This document shows positions 27,224 through 36,139 of a stretch of 44,341 nt of DNA, one piece after another (positions within the stretch are counted from its first letter, which is position 1; the number at the start of each line of letters is the position of its first letter). This DNA is from an uncultured Flavobacteriales bacterium. GTDB taxonomy: Bacteria > Bacteroidota > Bacteroidia > Flavobacteriales_D > Crocinitomicaceae. The position numbers and the translations under genes were made by a program. Below the pieces are notes generated by a model. It was not told the DNA's origin. It worked only from the letters and a program-made list of their open reading frames with translations, and searched no databases. The stretch covers positions 1 through 44,341 of the forward strand of contig CAJXCU010000017.1 in NCBI GenBank assembly GCA_913051935.1. The letters are read 5' to 3'.

Positions 27224-27560
27224 AATATTAAACAGAGGATTTATTAGTGTTACCCCTAAACCATTTTTTTATGAAGAGGCGGCAAAAGAAATGAATAAAG
27301 AAATTCTCACATTTATAAATGCTGAACCTACTATATACCTTATTGAAGAGGACTTTTGGGACAACGAAACGGTTCTCAAAAAGCACTTCAAAAAAATTAT
27401 TGCTAGTGAAAAAAGACAGTTGAACCCATCACATAACCTAACACTAGATCAAATCAATATCGAAAATGCAGAAGACTATTTTATATTTCGTTTTGGTAAC
27501 CTAGTGATAGATAATGAAGACAGCGGAATTGAGTCTACGAAAGACGATTTATCAAATTAG
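27210..27560 (+). CDS. Small cytoplasmic protein of unknown function, coupled to the lipoprotein gene
   Basis: 116 residues, no signal peptide or membrane segment. The opening LNRGFISVTPK, the EPTIYLIEEDFWD middle and the following KKHFKKIIASE helix resemble a family of short conserved hypothetical proteins I have seen in Bacteroidota; no function is known to me. Acidic C-terminus. Two ATGs are possible (27210, 27216); both overlap the upstream gene. It overlaps the convergent CYTH gene by 26 bases. Confidence 0.6.
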   Translation: MNMIKILNRGFISVTPKPFFYEEAAKEMNKEILTFINAEPTIYLIEEDFWDNETVLKKHFKKIIASEKRQLNPSHNLTLDQINIENAEDYFIFRFGNLVIDNEDSGIESTKDDLSN

Positions 27561-27990
27561 CATTAAAATAGCTTGCGTCGTAGGATACCTCCTCACCTAC
27601 CCAATCTGGTTTTTCAAATTTCTCTTGCTCAGATTCAAGTTCTATTTCTGCCAGAATGAGTCCTTTTAGTTGGTCTTCAAAGACATCCACCTCCCATGTT
27701 TTGGTCGCAAAATCGATTAAATATCGTCTTTTTTTGAGCACCTTCAGTTTAAAATCAAAAATCATTTGCTCCGCCTCCTTGAAAGGTATTTCATACTCGT
27801 ACTCATTCCTAGTCAAACCCTTGATTGGGCCTTTAATGGTGAGGTAGGCCTTGTTATCGCGTAAACGCAGCCTTATGGTTTGTCCCTTAGAATTTTGTAG
27901 ATACGCCTGAGAAATGTTGGAAAAGGCGCCTTTTACTTGCGCACCCCAAATATCAATATCTACCAGGAATTTACGTTCAATTTCTTTCAC
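27535..27990 (-). CDS. CYTH-domain phosphohydrolase
   Basis: 151 residues forming one CYTH (triphosphate tunnel) domain. EIERKFLV at 3-10 is the ExExK signature; basic and acidic tunnel residues follow at IRLRLRDNKAYLTIKGP, YEYEIP, KRRY, WEVDVFED and LAEIELE. Bacterial single-domain CYTH proteins of this size act on inorganic triphosphate or nucleoside triphosphates; adenylate cyclase activity is known for a few members and less likely. Single gene. Confidence 0.85.
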   Translation of the reverse strand: MKEIERKFLVDIDIWGAQVKGAFSNISQAYLQNSKGQTIRLRLRDNKAYLTIKGPIKGLTRNEYEYEIPFKEAEQMIFDFKLKVLKKRRYLIDFATKTWEVDVFEDQLKGLILAEIELESEQEKFEKPDWVGEEVSYDASYFNANLINRLS

Positions 27991-28076
27991 AGGAGCGTCT
28001 ACTTTAAGCTTTAAATTTATTTTTAAAACTAAGTATTTTCGGTTTACCGTTCCATTTCTATCAATAGTAATCTACC

Positions 28077-28110
28077 TTTGCTCGAAAGGTTAAAGAACTT
28101 GTTATTTTTG
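28077..28110 (+). promoter_or_regulatory. Bacteroidota-type promoter of the polysaccharide epimerase operon
   Basis: TTTG at 28077-28080, 22 bases, TATTTTTG at 28103-28110; the ATG at 28115 is four bases after the box, predicting a nearly leaderless transcript. Confidence 0.65.
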
Positions 28111-28114
28111 TATT

Positions 28115-29995
28115 ATGCTCCGTTTCAGATCCAGAACACCGCGTTGGGTTATTGTCTATCTAGACATGTTGATCAATCTTTTTGCTTTACTTTTTGCCTA
28201 TATCATTCGTTTTGACCTTGACTCACAGTCGGACCTAATCAAGGAGGAATGGCTCTTACTGAAAGATTACCTATGGATTTTTATTCTGGTAAAGCTCGTT
28301 GTATTTAACCTCTTTAAGATTCACAAGGGGCTTGTTCGTTACACCTCTACCCATGATCTGAATAGAATCTTTATTGCCATATCAACTTGTACATTGATTT
28401 TTGCAGGTTTCGGACTATTCCGATATCAATTTATAGATGGACATTATTTTGTACCCACCTCAGTTCTGATTGTTGAATTCCTTGCAAGTTTTGCTTTTAC
28501 TGTGGGAAGTCGCTTTATCATTAAGCTCATTTATCTTGAATCCAAAAAAAGCAAAGAGGCTATCGAAAACATTATGATCTATGGCGCTGGGGTTTCAGGC
28601 TTAATTACAAAACGAACTGTTGAAAACGACACAAAGAATGCCATTAACATCATTGGTTTTATTGACGACAACCCAAAGCTTTGGGGAACAAGAATCGAAG
28701 GCACTAATGTCTATGGCCCAAAAAAACTCAAGGAAATCAGCACAAAAAGTAATATCGATACCGTAATTATTGCAATTCAAAACCCCAAAGCTGAGCGAAG
28801 GAAGGCGCTACTTGATGAATGCATTAACCTTAAAATAAAGGTGCAGAAAGTGCCTGAACCAAAGAGCTGGATCAATGGTGAATTCACCTCTAAACAATTT
28901 GTTAAAGCTAAAATAGAGGACCTTTTGGGAAGAGAAGAAATAAAATTAAATATTGACCAGATTAATAAGAATCTGAAAGGTAGAACCATTTTGATTACAG
29001 GAGCAGCGGGAAGTATAGGAAGTGGACTTGTCAAACAAATTGCAAAATTCCAACCCAGTCTTCTTATTCTTTTTGACCAAGCCGAATCAGGTCTTTATGA
29101 TTTGCAATGGGAAATAATAGATGAATCACCTGAGGTCAAGTTTGAAATTGTCATTGGCGATGTGACCCACAAAAAGCGTGTAGAAAATCTAATCAAGAGC
29201 TTCTCTCCAGAAATTGTATTCCATGCAGCGGCCTACAAGCATGTCCCATTAATGGAGCTAAATCCATCCGAAGCCGTTAAGACAAATGTGCTCGGCTCCA
29301 AAATACTAATGGATACCGCTCATAAATATCAAGTGAAAAAATTCATCTTGATTTCGACAGACAAGGCAGTGAATCCTACAAATGTAATGGGCGCAACCAA
29401 AAGAGTTGCAGAAATATATGCACAGAAGCTCAACTTGAAAAGTGAAACACAATTTATTACGACACGTTTTGGCAATGTGCTTGGCTCCAATGGTTCTGTT
29501 ATCCCTTTGTTTCAGAGACAAATTGAGAATGGTGGACCCATTACCATTACTGACCCTAGAATCACACGCTTCTTTATGTCTATTCCTGAAGCATGTCAGC
29601 TTGTTTTAGAGGCAAGCGTTATGGGCAATGGTGGTGAAATCTACGTCTTTGATATGGGGGACTCAGTTAAAATAATTGATCTAGCAAAAAAAATGATTTC
29701 ATTAAGTGGCATGACCATTGATAAGGATATACAAATTAAAGTAACGGGTTTGAGACCAGGGGAGAAATTATATGAGGAGCTATTGGCAAATGAAGAAAAT
29801 ACCCTCTCAACGCATCATAAAAAAATCCTAATTGCAAAAACCAATATTATAAATAAAAATGAAACGCAAATTGATACGCTCATCAATCTAATCGATGAAC
29901 AAAAAAATGATCAGCTCGTCAAGGTTATCAAAACCATTGTTCCTGAATACCTTAGCAAAAATTCTAGTTTCGAAAAATTAGACAACAATGATTGA
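28115..29995 (+). CDS. Membrane nucleotide-sugar dehydratase/epimerase (CapD/WbpM type)
   Basis: 626 residues: four membrane segments (about 10-145), a first Rossmann-like domain (IMIYGAGVSGL near 151) and the catalytic short-chain-dehydrogenase domain (ILITGAAGSIGSGL near 291, STDKAVNPTNVMGATKR with Thr/Asp in place of the Tyr, Met-X3-Lys). This is the long FlaA1/WbpM architecture that converts UDP-GlcNAc to a 4-keto-6-deoxy or epimerised sugar for surface polysaccharide. The 3' end overlaps the thioesterase gene by 8 bases. Confidence 0.9.
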   Translation: MLRFRSRTPRWVIVYLDMLINLFALLFAYIIRFDLDSQSDLIKEEWLLLKDYLWIFILVKLVVFNLFKIHKGLVRYTSTHDLNRIFIAISTCTLIFAGFGLFRYQFIDGHYFVPTSVLIVEFLASFAFTVGSRFIIKLIYLESKKSKEAIENIMIYGAGVSGLITKRTVENDTKNAINIIGFIDDNPKLWGTRIEGTNVYGPKKLKEISTKSNIDTVIIAIQNPKAERRKALLDECINLKIKVQKVPEPKSWINGEFTSKQFVKAKIEDLLGREEIKLNIDQINKNLKGRTILITGAAGSIGSGLVKQIAKFQPSLLILFDQAESGLYDLQWEIIDESPEVKFEIVIGDVTHKKRVENLIKSFSPEIVFHAAAYKHVPLMELNPSEAVKTNVLGSKILMDTAHKYQVKKFILISTDKAVNPTNVMGATKRVAEIYAQKLNLKSETQFITTRFGNVLGSNGSVIPLFQRQIENGGPITITDPRITRFFMSIPEACQLVLEASVMGNGGEIYVFDMGDSVKIIDLAKKMISLSGMTIDKDIQIKVTGLRPGEKLYEELLANEENTLSTHHKKILIAKTNIINKNETQIDTLINLIDEQKNDQLVKVIKTIVPEYLSKNSSFEKLDNND

Positions 29996-30392
29996 GCCCG
30001 TTCAAATACAAATACGTTTTGCGGATATCGACGCTATGGGTCATGTTAATAATGCGGTTTACCTCAGCTATTTCGAATTGACAAGAGTACACTATTTTAA
30101 TAAACTTCTAGGTGAAAATTGGGACTGGGAAACCAAAGGCATCATTCTCGCCAACACTGAGCTTAGTTTTATAAAGCCAATTGAACTTAACAATGAAGCC
30201 TTCATAGAAATGGAAATAGGAAAGATTGGAACGAAGAGTTTCACTTTTCACTATACCATCAAAGTTGATGGACAGATTACTACAAAGGGTTCATCTACAC
30301 TTGTAGCATTTAACACTCAGCTTCAAAAATCAATCCCTATTCCAGCGGAAATGAAAGCCTCGTTTGGGAGCCTAAACGCATTTGAGCCATGA
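29988..30392 (+). CDS. Hot-dog acyl-CoA thioesterase, 4-hydroxybenzoyl-CoA thioesterase type
   Basis: 134 residues of the YbgC/FadM-like hot-dog family. The catalytic segment FADIDAMGHVNNAVYLSYFE near residue 11 has the expected aspartate and HVNN. It hydrolyses an acyl-CoA thioester in the cytoplasm; substrate unknown. It overlaps the epimerase by 8 bases and the MORN gene by 4 (ATGA), so the three are one transcript although no common pathway is evident. Confidence 0.85.
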   Translation: MIEPVQIQIRFADIDAMGHVNNAVYLSYFELTRVHYFNKLLGENWDWETKGIILANTELSFIKPIELNNEAFIEMEIGKIGTKSFTFHYTIKVDGQITTKGSSTLVAFNTQLQKSIPIPAEMKASFGSLNAFEP

Positions 30393-31363
30393 AGGTGAAG
30401 ATGCCGTTTAAATTCAGACTCATTGTATCGTGTATCTTGCTATCGCAAAGTTTGTATGCGCAAAAAGCACCATGCTATAAAAAGAAGAAAATATGTAACT
30501 TTCAATTCGTAACCAATTGCTATGAAAAGGTAGCTTTTGACAGCATCACCCAACGTTACTATTCCCGTAAAAACTTTGGCGAACCATTCGATGGATCTTG
30601 TGCAACATGTCACAGAAACGGAGTGTTAGAGCAAGAAATGACATTTGTTGAGGGAAGAAGAAACGGCATAGACACCTCCTATTATCCTTCCGGCTGCCCG
30701 TATTCTAGCCAAAGCTTCTTGCTCGGGAATCCGCATGGAAAAAGTACAACATACTTCGATAGTACGTTCAGAATTAAATCGGAAATAGAGCATTACATGG
30801 GAAGGGTTCACGGGAGTTATATAGAATTTGACGCGGCAGGAGACACAATCAAATATCAAGATTTCGCTGATAATCTCCCCCATGGAATTAAGAAAGAATA
30901 TTTCTCTGAATCTAGAATAAAAAAGATCAGCCACTATCAAAACGGCTTGCTCCATGGCTGTCAAATCAGATATGCTAAAAACGGTAACAAGGAGCTTCAA
31001 ATATCCTTTTATGAAGGAAAAAAAGATGGAAAGTGGACCTATTTTTTTGACAACCAAAAAATAGCACGCTCAGAAGAATGGAATAAAGGTACAAAAGAGG
31101 GCGCCTTTAAGACGTTTAATAATATGGACCTGGCGATCAGTGAGCAATACTACAAAAAAGGCAAACCCATCGGTACTCATAAAGAATACTATCCAGATGG
31201 TCGTGAAAAACACGTAAGAATATTTTCAAAAAAAAACAACCTTGAGGAAGAATATGCTTTTGATGACTACGGCGTAAAACAAGTCATTAAAGCGCGAGAA
31301 ACAAAGGAGATGAAAAAGAAAAAGAAAAAGGCCAAAGACAAAGACAACAGTCTCATGAATTAA
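30389..31363 (+). CDS. Secreted MORN-repeat protein
   Basis: 324 residues with a signal peptide (about 1-25) and then at least seven MORN-type repeats of about 22 residues with the pattern G-x-x-x-G-x-x-x-x-Y (for example NGIDTSYYPSG, HGSYIEFDAAG, HGIKKEYF, DGKWTYFFDN, IGTHKEYYPDG). These are often labelled YwqK-like antitoxin repeats in Bacteroidota, but no toxin is adjacent. The C-terminal 20 residues are nearly all Lys/Glu/Asp. CATC near residue 71 (Cys-X2-Cys) is unusual for the family. Role unknown; envelope scaffold is a guess. Confidence 0.75.
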   Translation: MKVKMPFKFRLIVSCILLSQSLYAQKAPCYKKKKICNFQFVTNCYEKVAFDSITQRYYSRKNFGEPFDGSCATCHRNGVLEQEMTFVEGRRNGIDTSYYPSGCPYSSQSFLLGNPHGKSTTYFDSTFRIKSEIEHYMGRVHGSYIEFDAAGDTIKYQDFADNLPHGIKKEYFSESRIKKISHYQNGLLHGCQIRYAKNGNKELQISFYEGKKDGKWTYFFDNQKIARSEEWNKGTKEGAFKTFNNMDLAISEQYYKKGKPIGTHKEYYPDGREKHVRIFSKKNNLEEEYAFDDYGVKQVIKARETKEMKKKKKKAKDKDNSLMN

Positions 31364-32139
31364 ACCAAGCCAACGACCATGGCGCCTCCCATTAAAAACA
31401 AAAATACGGCGACAAAAACACGAATATTTTGCACCTTTTTCTTTGTGAAAAGTTTTTTTCCAAAATAAGAACCCAAAAAGGCAAAAACACATGCAGGAGC
31501 AATCAAAAACCAATGGTCGTATATTCGAACATTTGAGCTCAAGTAAATCGGAATTCGAGTAGCATCAATAAGTAATGAAAGACAGACAGATGTTGAAATA
31601 AAAACCTCAGCCTTTAAATTTGACTTGGCCAAAAAAGCGGCGCGCAACGCCCCTTGATGCCCAGATAAACCGCCAAAAAAACCGCTTAAAAAACCACCGA
31701 TCGTAAACTGCCCTTTTCCAAAGGAAATCTTTTTAAGAATCGGAATTAAATCCAATACCGCAAAAACAAGCATCAGTATGCCTATGACAAAAGATAGTAG
31801 CTCTACCCTTTTTGTTGTATCCAAAAGTTCAAGCTCATAAACAATAAGACTACCACCAATCTTCTTTTGGATCATTGCTCCAATAAATGCACCAAATACA
31901 GCGCTTATACCAAAAGATAGCAAAACTACTTTGTCAATAAAATTTCGCACAAGTATAAATTTTAAGGCATTGTTCAGAATATGTACAATAGCCGTCGCCA
32001 AAACTGCCAATTCTATAGGCATGAAAAGACTAAATACAGGCAAAAGAAGTGTCCCCAACCCAAAGCCTGAAAAAAAAGTCAATATTGAAGCTGAAAAAGA
32101 GACCACACTAATAAGCAAGAAAAAGAATATTCCTTCCAT
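31360..32139 (-). CDS. TauE/SafE-family membrane permease
   Basis: 259 residues with about eight membrane segments. FFSGFGLGTLLLPVF at the N-terminus and GFLSGFFGGLSGHQGALRAA in the middle are the two repeated glycine-rich family signatures. The family exports sulfite, sulfoacetate or related organic sulfur anions, and some members have other substrates. It converges on the MORN gene, and both stop codons share TTAA at 31360-31363. Single gene; substrate undetermined. Confidence 0.85.
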   Translation of the reverse strand: MEGIFFFLLISVVSFSASILTFFSGFGLGTLLLPVFSLFMPIELAVLATAIVHILNNALKFILVRNFIDKVVLLSFGISAVFGAFIGAMIQKKIGGSLIVYELELLDTTKRVELLSFVIGILMLVFAVLDLIPILKKISFGKGQFTIGGFLSGFFGGLSGHQGALRAAFLAKSNLKAEVFISTSVCLSLLIDATRIPIYLSSNVRIYDHWFLIAPACVFAFLGSYFGKKLFTKKKVQNIRVFVAVFLFLMGGAMVVGLV

Positions 32140-32168
32140 AAATCGTATTTTTATCGAAAATAAATAGA

Positions 32169-33185
32169 ATGATTGATTTAAGGAGTGATACTGTCACAAA
32201 ACCGAGCAAGGGCATGCTTGATGCCATGATGTCTGCACCCGTCGGTGATGATGTATTTGGTGAAGACCCTACCGTAAATAAGCTTCAAGATTATGCCGCA
32301 GAATTATTTGGTAAGCAAGCTGCTATTTTTTGCGCCTCAGGAACACAAACCAACCAGATTGCCATCAACCTCCATGTTCAACCTGGAGGAGAGGTAATTT
32401 GCCACTACGAGAGCCACGTATTTAAATACGAAGGAGGAGGCATTGCAAAAAACTCGGGAGCTTCTACAAGAACGGTGGGAGGTTCGAGAGGTAGAATACA
32501 TGTTGCTGAGCTTGAACCTTGGATGAACCCTCCCAATGATGTACACTACCCACTTACACAGCTTGTATCTATTGAAGATACTTCAAATCGTGGCGGCGGG
32601 GCAATTTATGATTTTAATGAAATAAAAAACATTCGTTCATTCTGCAATTCTAAAGGCCTGCCCTTACATCTAGATGGTGCAAGAGTATGTAATGCACTCG
32701 TAGAAAACAATATTGACATGCAGGAATACGGCAGGCAATTTGATTCAATTTCGGTATGTCTTTCAAAAGGTCTGGGTGCACCCGTTGGTAGCCTTTTACT
32801 CGGAGACATTGATTTCATTGAACGCGCTCGAAGGGTCCGAAAGGTATTTGGTGGAGGAATGAGACAAGTAGGATACATCGCTGCAGCTGGTTTATATGCT
32901 TTAGAAAATAACATTCAAAGACTAAAAAAAGACCACGACCATGCGAAACGTATTGAGGCACAGTTGCGCAAAATGGAATGGGTTGAAGATGTACTACCCG
33001 TTGAAACAAATATTGTGGTTTGCATGCTTAAAGACCATGGTCGGGTGCAAGAATTTGTCTCCAAATTTGAGCGCAATGGGATTTTAATCATGCCCTTTGG
33101 AAAAGGGATGCTTCGAATGGTAACGCATTTAGATATTTCTGAATCAGATACTAACGAACTATGTGAAGCTATAAGCACAATGTAA
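32169..33185 (+). CDS. Low-specificity threonine aldolase-type PLP enzyme
   Basis: 338 residues, GntG/LtaE family. LRSDTVTKPSKGM at the N-terminus, GDDVFGEDPTVN, HLDGARVCNA (PLP aspartate) and CLSKGLGAPVG with the Schiff-base lysine are all present. It cleaves threonine or allo-threonine to glycine and acetaldehyde, or beta-hydroxy amino acids generally. Divergent from the permease gene with a 29-base gap; only a degenerate -7 box (TATTTTTA) is visible there. Confidence 0.88.
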   Translation: MIDLRSDTVTKPSKGMLDAMMSAPVGDDVFGEDPTVNKLQDYAAELFGKQAAIFCASGTQTNQIAINLHVQPGGEVICHYESHVFKYEGGGIAKNSGASTRTVGGSRGRIHVAELEPWMNPPNDVHYPLTQLVSIEDTSNRGGGAIYDFNEIKNIRSFCNSKGLPLHLDGARVCNALVENNIDMQEYGRQFDSISVCLSKGLGAPVGSLLLGDIDFIERARRVRKVFGGGMRQVGYIAAAGLYALENNIQRLKKDHDHAKRIEAQLRKMEWVEDVLPVETNIVVCMLKDHGRVQEFVSKFERNGILIMPFGKGMLRMVTHLDISESDTNELCEAISTM

Positions 33186-33245
33186 TTAGCTATTATTCTT
33201 AACTTTAAGGAAATATTAAGCTACCGAAAACGTTCACCAATCAAC

Positions 33246-35603
33246 GTGAAGCATTTTAAAATAATATTTACGCTCTTTCTTCTTGTTTCCAGCCTATTTG
33301 GGGTGGCACAAAACTGTGATGTCGTTCCAGGAAAAGTTTTAAAGCAATTGCAAAAAGCAAAGCTTGAGAATAATTCCGACAAAAAACGAGCTCTATTAAA
33401 CAAGTTGCTCTCTAAAAATCCGGATGAGGCTGCCGTATACTTTGAGCTTGCCGAAATGTATATGCAGGAGGGAAATATTAGCTTAAGAACCCAAAATAGC
33501 CCAACGGAAGGAGAACAGCTCTTAAAGAAAGCGGCTTATTACTATCAAATTTCTATTCAAAAATGTGCAAGCTTCAAGCACAAAAGCTACTATAACCTGG
33601 GTAACATTTTCTTTTCCATGAGAAAAGATAAGGAGGCACTATTCTGTTACAAATCCCTTGTAGAATTCGAGCAAAAATATCCACAAAGAACAAACGGCAA
33701 CTACCAAAGAGAAAAGAAAAATGCACTAAAAATTATTGAAGGACTAGAATTTGAAGACAAAATGAGGGCCAGTCCTGTCCCCTTTTCACCTGCCATTGTA
33801 AATAGAGTGAGTACAGAACTAGATGAGTACTTTCCAATGATTTCGCCTGACAATGACCTTCTTTTTTATTCAAGAAAAGTAGACCGAACTCGTTTGGGTG
33901 ACATTGCCAGCAATGTTGTTGAGGAATTCACTATTTCGTCAAAGGAGGGCTCTTCAAATACCTTCACAATAGGAAAAGCACTCGACGCCCCGTTTAACGA
34001 TGGAACCTTCAACAATTATGGCTCTGCAACCCTATCCGTTGATAATCGAGAAATGATTATTTGTGCTTGTAAAAAAGAGCGTATATACCGACAAAATTAT
34101 CTGAACTGTGACCTTTATGCAACAAATTTTAGAAGGACAGGTGAAGGAGGTAATGATTTCCAATGGTCGCCTCTTATCAATTTAGGAGAAAACATCAATA
34201 CCAAGGATGGCTGGGAGGCGCAGCCTTCTTTGTCCTCAGATGGGCAAACTTTATTTTTCACCTCAATCCGCAAAGGATCTAGAGATAATGACATCTATAT
34301 ATCTGAAAAACAAACAGATGGAAATTGGGGAAAGGCACGACCCTTTGAGGAAATCAATACGGCAGGAAAAGACAAAAGCCCCTTTTTCCACCAAGATGGA
34401 GAAACCTTATATTTTGTTTCGTCTACAAGTGAAGAAAGACGAGGAATGGGAGGACTTGATATATTTTACATTCGGCGAAATGGGGATACTTGGACCAAAC
34501 CACAGAATATTGGCTACCCAATAAATTCCCCAGAAGATGAGCTCGGTATTTTTGTATCAACCAGTGGGCGCGTAGCTTATTTCTCCTCCTTTAAAGACGG
34601 AGATTGGAACATTTATGCATTCAACCTATACAAGGAAGCAAGACCAGAAGAGGTGATTATCGTAAAAGGTTCTTTAGCCAATAGCAAAGGAGAATTTGTC
34701 GCAGATGCGAATATTAGCATTCATTACGATGACACCGGAAAAAGGCAAGAGTTAAATGTTAATCAAGACGATGGAAGCTATGCCGCCGCAGTTAAGGTCA
34801 ATGATGCAAAGAGCATTTCCATTGTAGCAGAGAAAGAAAACGCCACCTTCGCGGTATCTCAAATCAATCTAACACCATTACAAAGCATACCATATGAGAA
34901 GAAACCTTCATTGCCCAATATATCGGTTCAAGATTCCTCAATTCGCCAGCCCCAATTCAATGAAGCTTCAGAATTAAAGACCAACAATACCGATTCCTTG
35001 CGTGAGGAATCGATAAAAAATACCGAGGCCACAAATAAAAAGTTAATGGACCCCACATTAGAAAAGGCCAAAAAACAAGAATTGACAGATGACTCAGCTG
35101 GTCCTGAGGTTCCTAAAGATAGTATGTTGTTGAAGCCTATTGAGATTCAAAGGATACCCCGTTCGTCGTCAAATGAGGAAGAGCTACAGGCCTTAAAACC
35201 TTTGAACGATTCAAAACCGCTTCAGCTAAAAGCCATCATTATTGATTCCGTTGAGAGTGGCAGTAAATTTGAGCTCAACGATTTGCTCTTTCAAACAGAT
35301 TCTTACATGCTATTTGAGGAGTCTAAGGCCATACTAGATTTATTTGCAATCTATTTGAATCGCAATCCTAAATACTTTATCAAAATAGAGGGACATACCG
35401 ATGATGTGGGAGACAATCGATCCAACCTCATCTTATCAGAGAAACGTGCGCAGGAAGTGAAAAAGTATCTTATCAGCAAGAACATCGATGCTGATCGGCT
35501 TCAGGCACAGGGATATGGGGAACAAAGACCAAAGGTACCTAACTCATCGAGTGAAAACCGCCGCATCAACCGCAGAACGGAGTGTCAAATTATAATTAGA
35601 TAG
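33246..35603 (+). CDS. porE: PorE-like OmpA-family protein (TPR, beta-propeller, CRD, OmpA) of the T9SS
   Basis: 785 residues in a four-part layout: signal peptide (1-20), TPR-like helices (about 25-150), PD40/WD40 beta-propeller blades (about 175-470, e.g. DEYFPMISPDND, AQPSLSSDGQTLFFTS), a carboxypeptidase-regulatory-like domain (about 475-545), a low-complexity linker (about 560-665) and an OmpA peptidoglycan-binding domain (about 670-785, IEGHTDDVGDNRSN). That order is the one described for PorE of Porphyromonas gingivalis, a T9SS component attached to peptidoglycan. Similar paralogues exist in this phylum, so orthology is an inference from architecture. GTG start at 33246. Confidence 0.75.
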   Translation: MKHFKIIFTLFLLVSSLFGVAQNCDVVPGKVLKQLQKAKLENNSDKKRALLNKLLSKNPDEAAVYFELAEMYMQEGNISLRTQNSPTEGEQLLKKAAYYYQISIQKCASFKHKSYYNLGNIFFSMRKDKEALFCYKSLVEFEQKYPQRTNGNYQREKKNALKIIEGLEFEDKMRASPVPFSPAIVNRVSTELDEYFPMISPDNDLLFYSRKVDRTRLGDIASNVVEEFTISSKEGSSNTFTIGKALDAPFNDGTFNNYGSATLSVDNREMIICACKKERIYRQNYLNCDLYATNFRRTGEGGNDFQWSPLINLGENINTKDGWEAQPSLSSDGQTLFFTSIRKGSRDNDIYISEKQTDGNWGKARPFEEINTAGKDKSPFFHQDGETLYFVSSTSEERRGMGGLDIFYIRRNGDTWTKPQNIGYPINSPEDELGIFVSTSGRVAYFSSFKDGDWNIYAFNLYKEARPEEVIIVKGSLANSKGEFVADANISIHYDDTGKRQELNVNQDDGSYAAAVKVNDAKSISIVAEKENATFAVSQINLTPLQSIPYEKKPSLPNISVQDSSIRQPQFNEASELKTNNTDSLREESIKNTEATNKKLMDPTLEKAKKQELTDDSAGPEVPKDSMLLKPIEIQRIPRSSSNEEELQALKPLNDSKPLQLKAIIIDSVESGSKFELNDLLFQTDSYMLFEESKAILDLFAIYLNRNPKYFIKIEGHTDDVGDNRSNLILSEKRAQEVKKYLISKNIDADRLQAQGYGEQRPKVPNSSSENRRINRRTECQIIIR

Positions 35604-35636
35604 GCGGAATCCCTCGTGGAATATTACATTTAACGC

Positions 35637-35661
35637 AAAAAAAAGAGGGCCACGGCCCTCT
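35637..35661 (-). terminator. Rho-independent terminator of rplS
   Basis: Read on the minus strand: an eight-base GC-rich inverted repeat (complement of 35644-35651 and 35654-35661) followed by eight T (complement of 35637-35644). On the plus strand the same hairpin is followed only by a mixed T-rich tract, so it may weakly end the PorE-like transcript too. Confidence 0.85.
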
Positions 35662-35685
35662 AGTATTTTATATATTGACAAAGAA

Positions 35686-36045
35686 TTAATCCTTTGTAAA
35701 TCTTCTTTTCTCTCTAATTCTTGCAGACTTACCAGTTCTTTCTCTAAAGTAAAAGATTCTAGCTCTTCTCACAGAACCTTCTTTCATTACCTTGATGCTG
35801 TCGATGAATGGAGATGAAATTGGAAAGATTCTTTCCACACCAACATTTCCAGACATCTTACGCACTGTAAATGTTTCAGTTGCTCCTGAACCTCTTCTTT
35901 GAATCACAACGCCTTGAAACTGCTGAATTCTCTCTTTGTTTCCTTCACGTATCTTGTAAGAAACGGCAATTGTATCACCAGATGAAAAGCTCGGCAATTC
36001 ATTAATGGTGGTGATTTCTTTCTGTATTTCGTTAATAATATTCAT
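35686..36045 (-). CDS. rplS: 50S ribosomal protein L19
   Basis: 119 residues, normal L19 length. [34 protein letters not shown] and the C-terminal [18 protein letters not shown] are typical. L19 sits at the 30S-50S interface. It is a single gene with its own promoter and terminator; it is not next to trmD. Confidence 0.97.
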   Translation of the reverse strand: MNIINEIQKEITTINELPSFSSGDTIAVSYKIREGNKERIQQFQGVVIQRRGSGATETFTVRKMSGNVGVERIFPISSPFIDSIKVMKEGSVRRARIFYFRERTGKSARIREKRRFTKD

Positions 36046-36079
36046 CGCTTTTGTATTGAATTCCCATTATTTCGGGGTG

Positions 36080-36108
36080 CAATATTACAAAAAAAATCTC
36101 GTTTACAA
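36080..36108 (-). promoter_or_regulatory. Probable promoter of rplS
   Basis: Minus strand: TTG (complement of 36106-36108), 18 bases, TAATATTG (complement of 36080-36087), one mismatch to the -7 consensus; leader of about 30 bases to the ATG at 36045. Confidence 0.5.
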
Positions 36109-36139
36109 GAATACATAAGTCTAAAAAAGAGAATATTTT

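Noticed and set aside
30389-31363. Toxin-antitoxin system suggested by the YwqK-like label of the MORN protein.
   Set aside because: No toxin gene adjoins; neighbours are a thioesterase and a permease, and the protein has a signal peptide.
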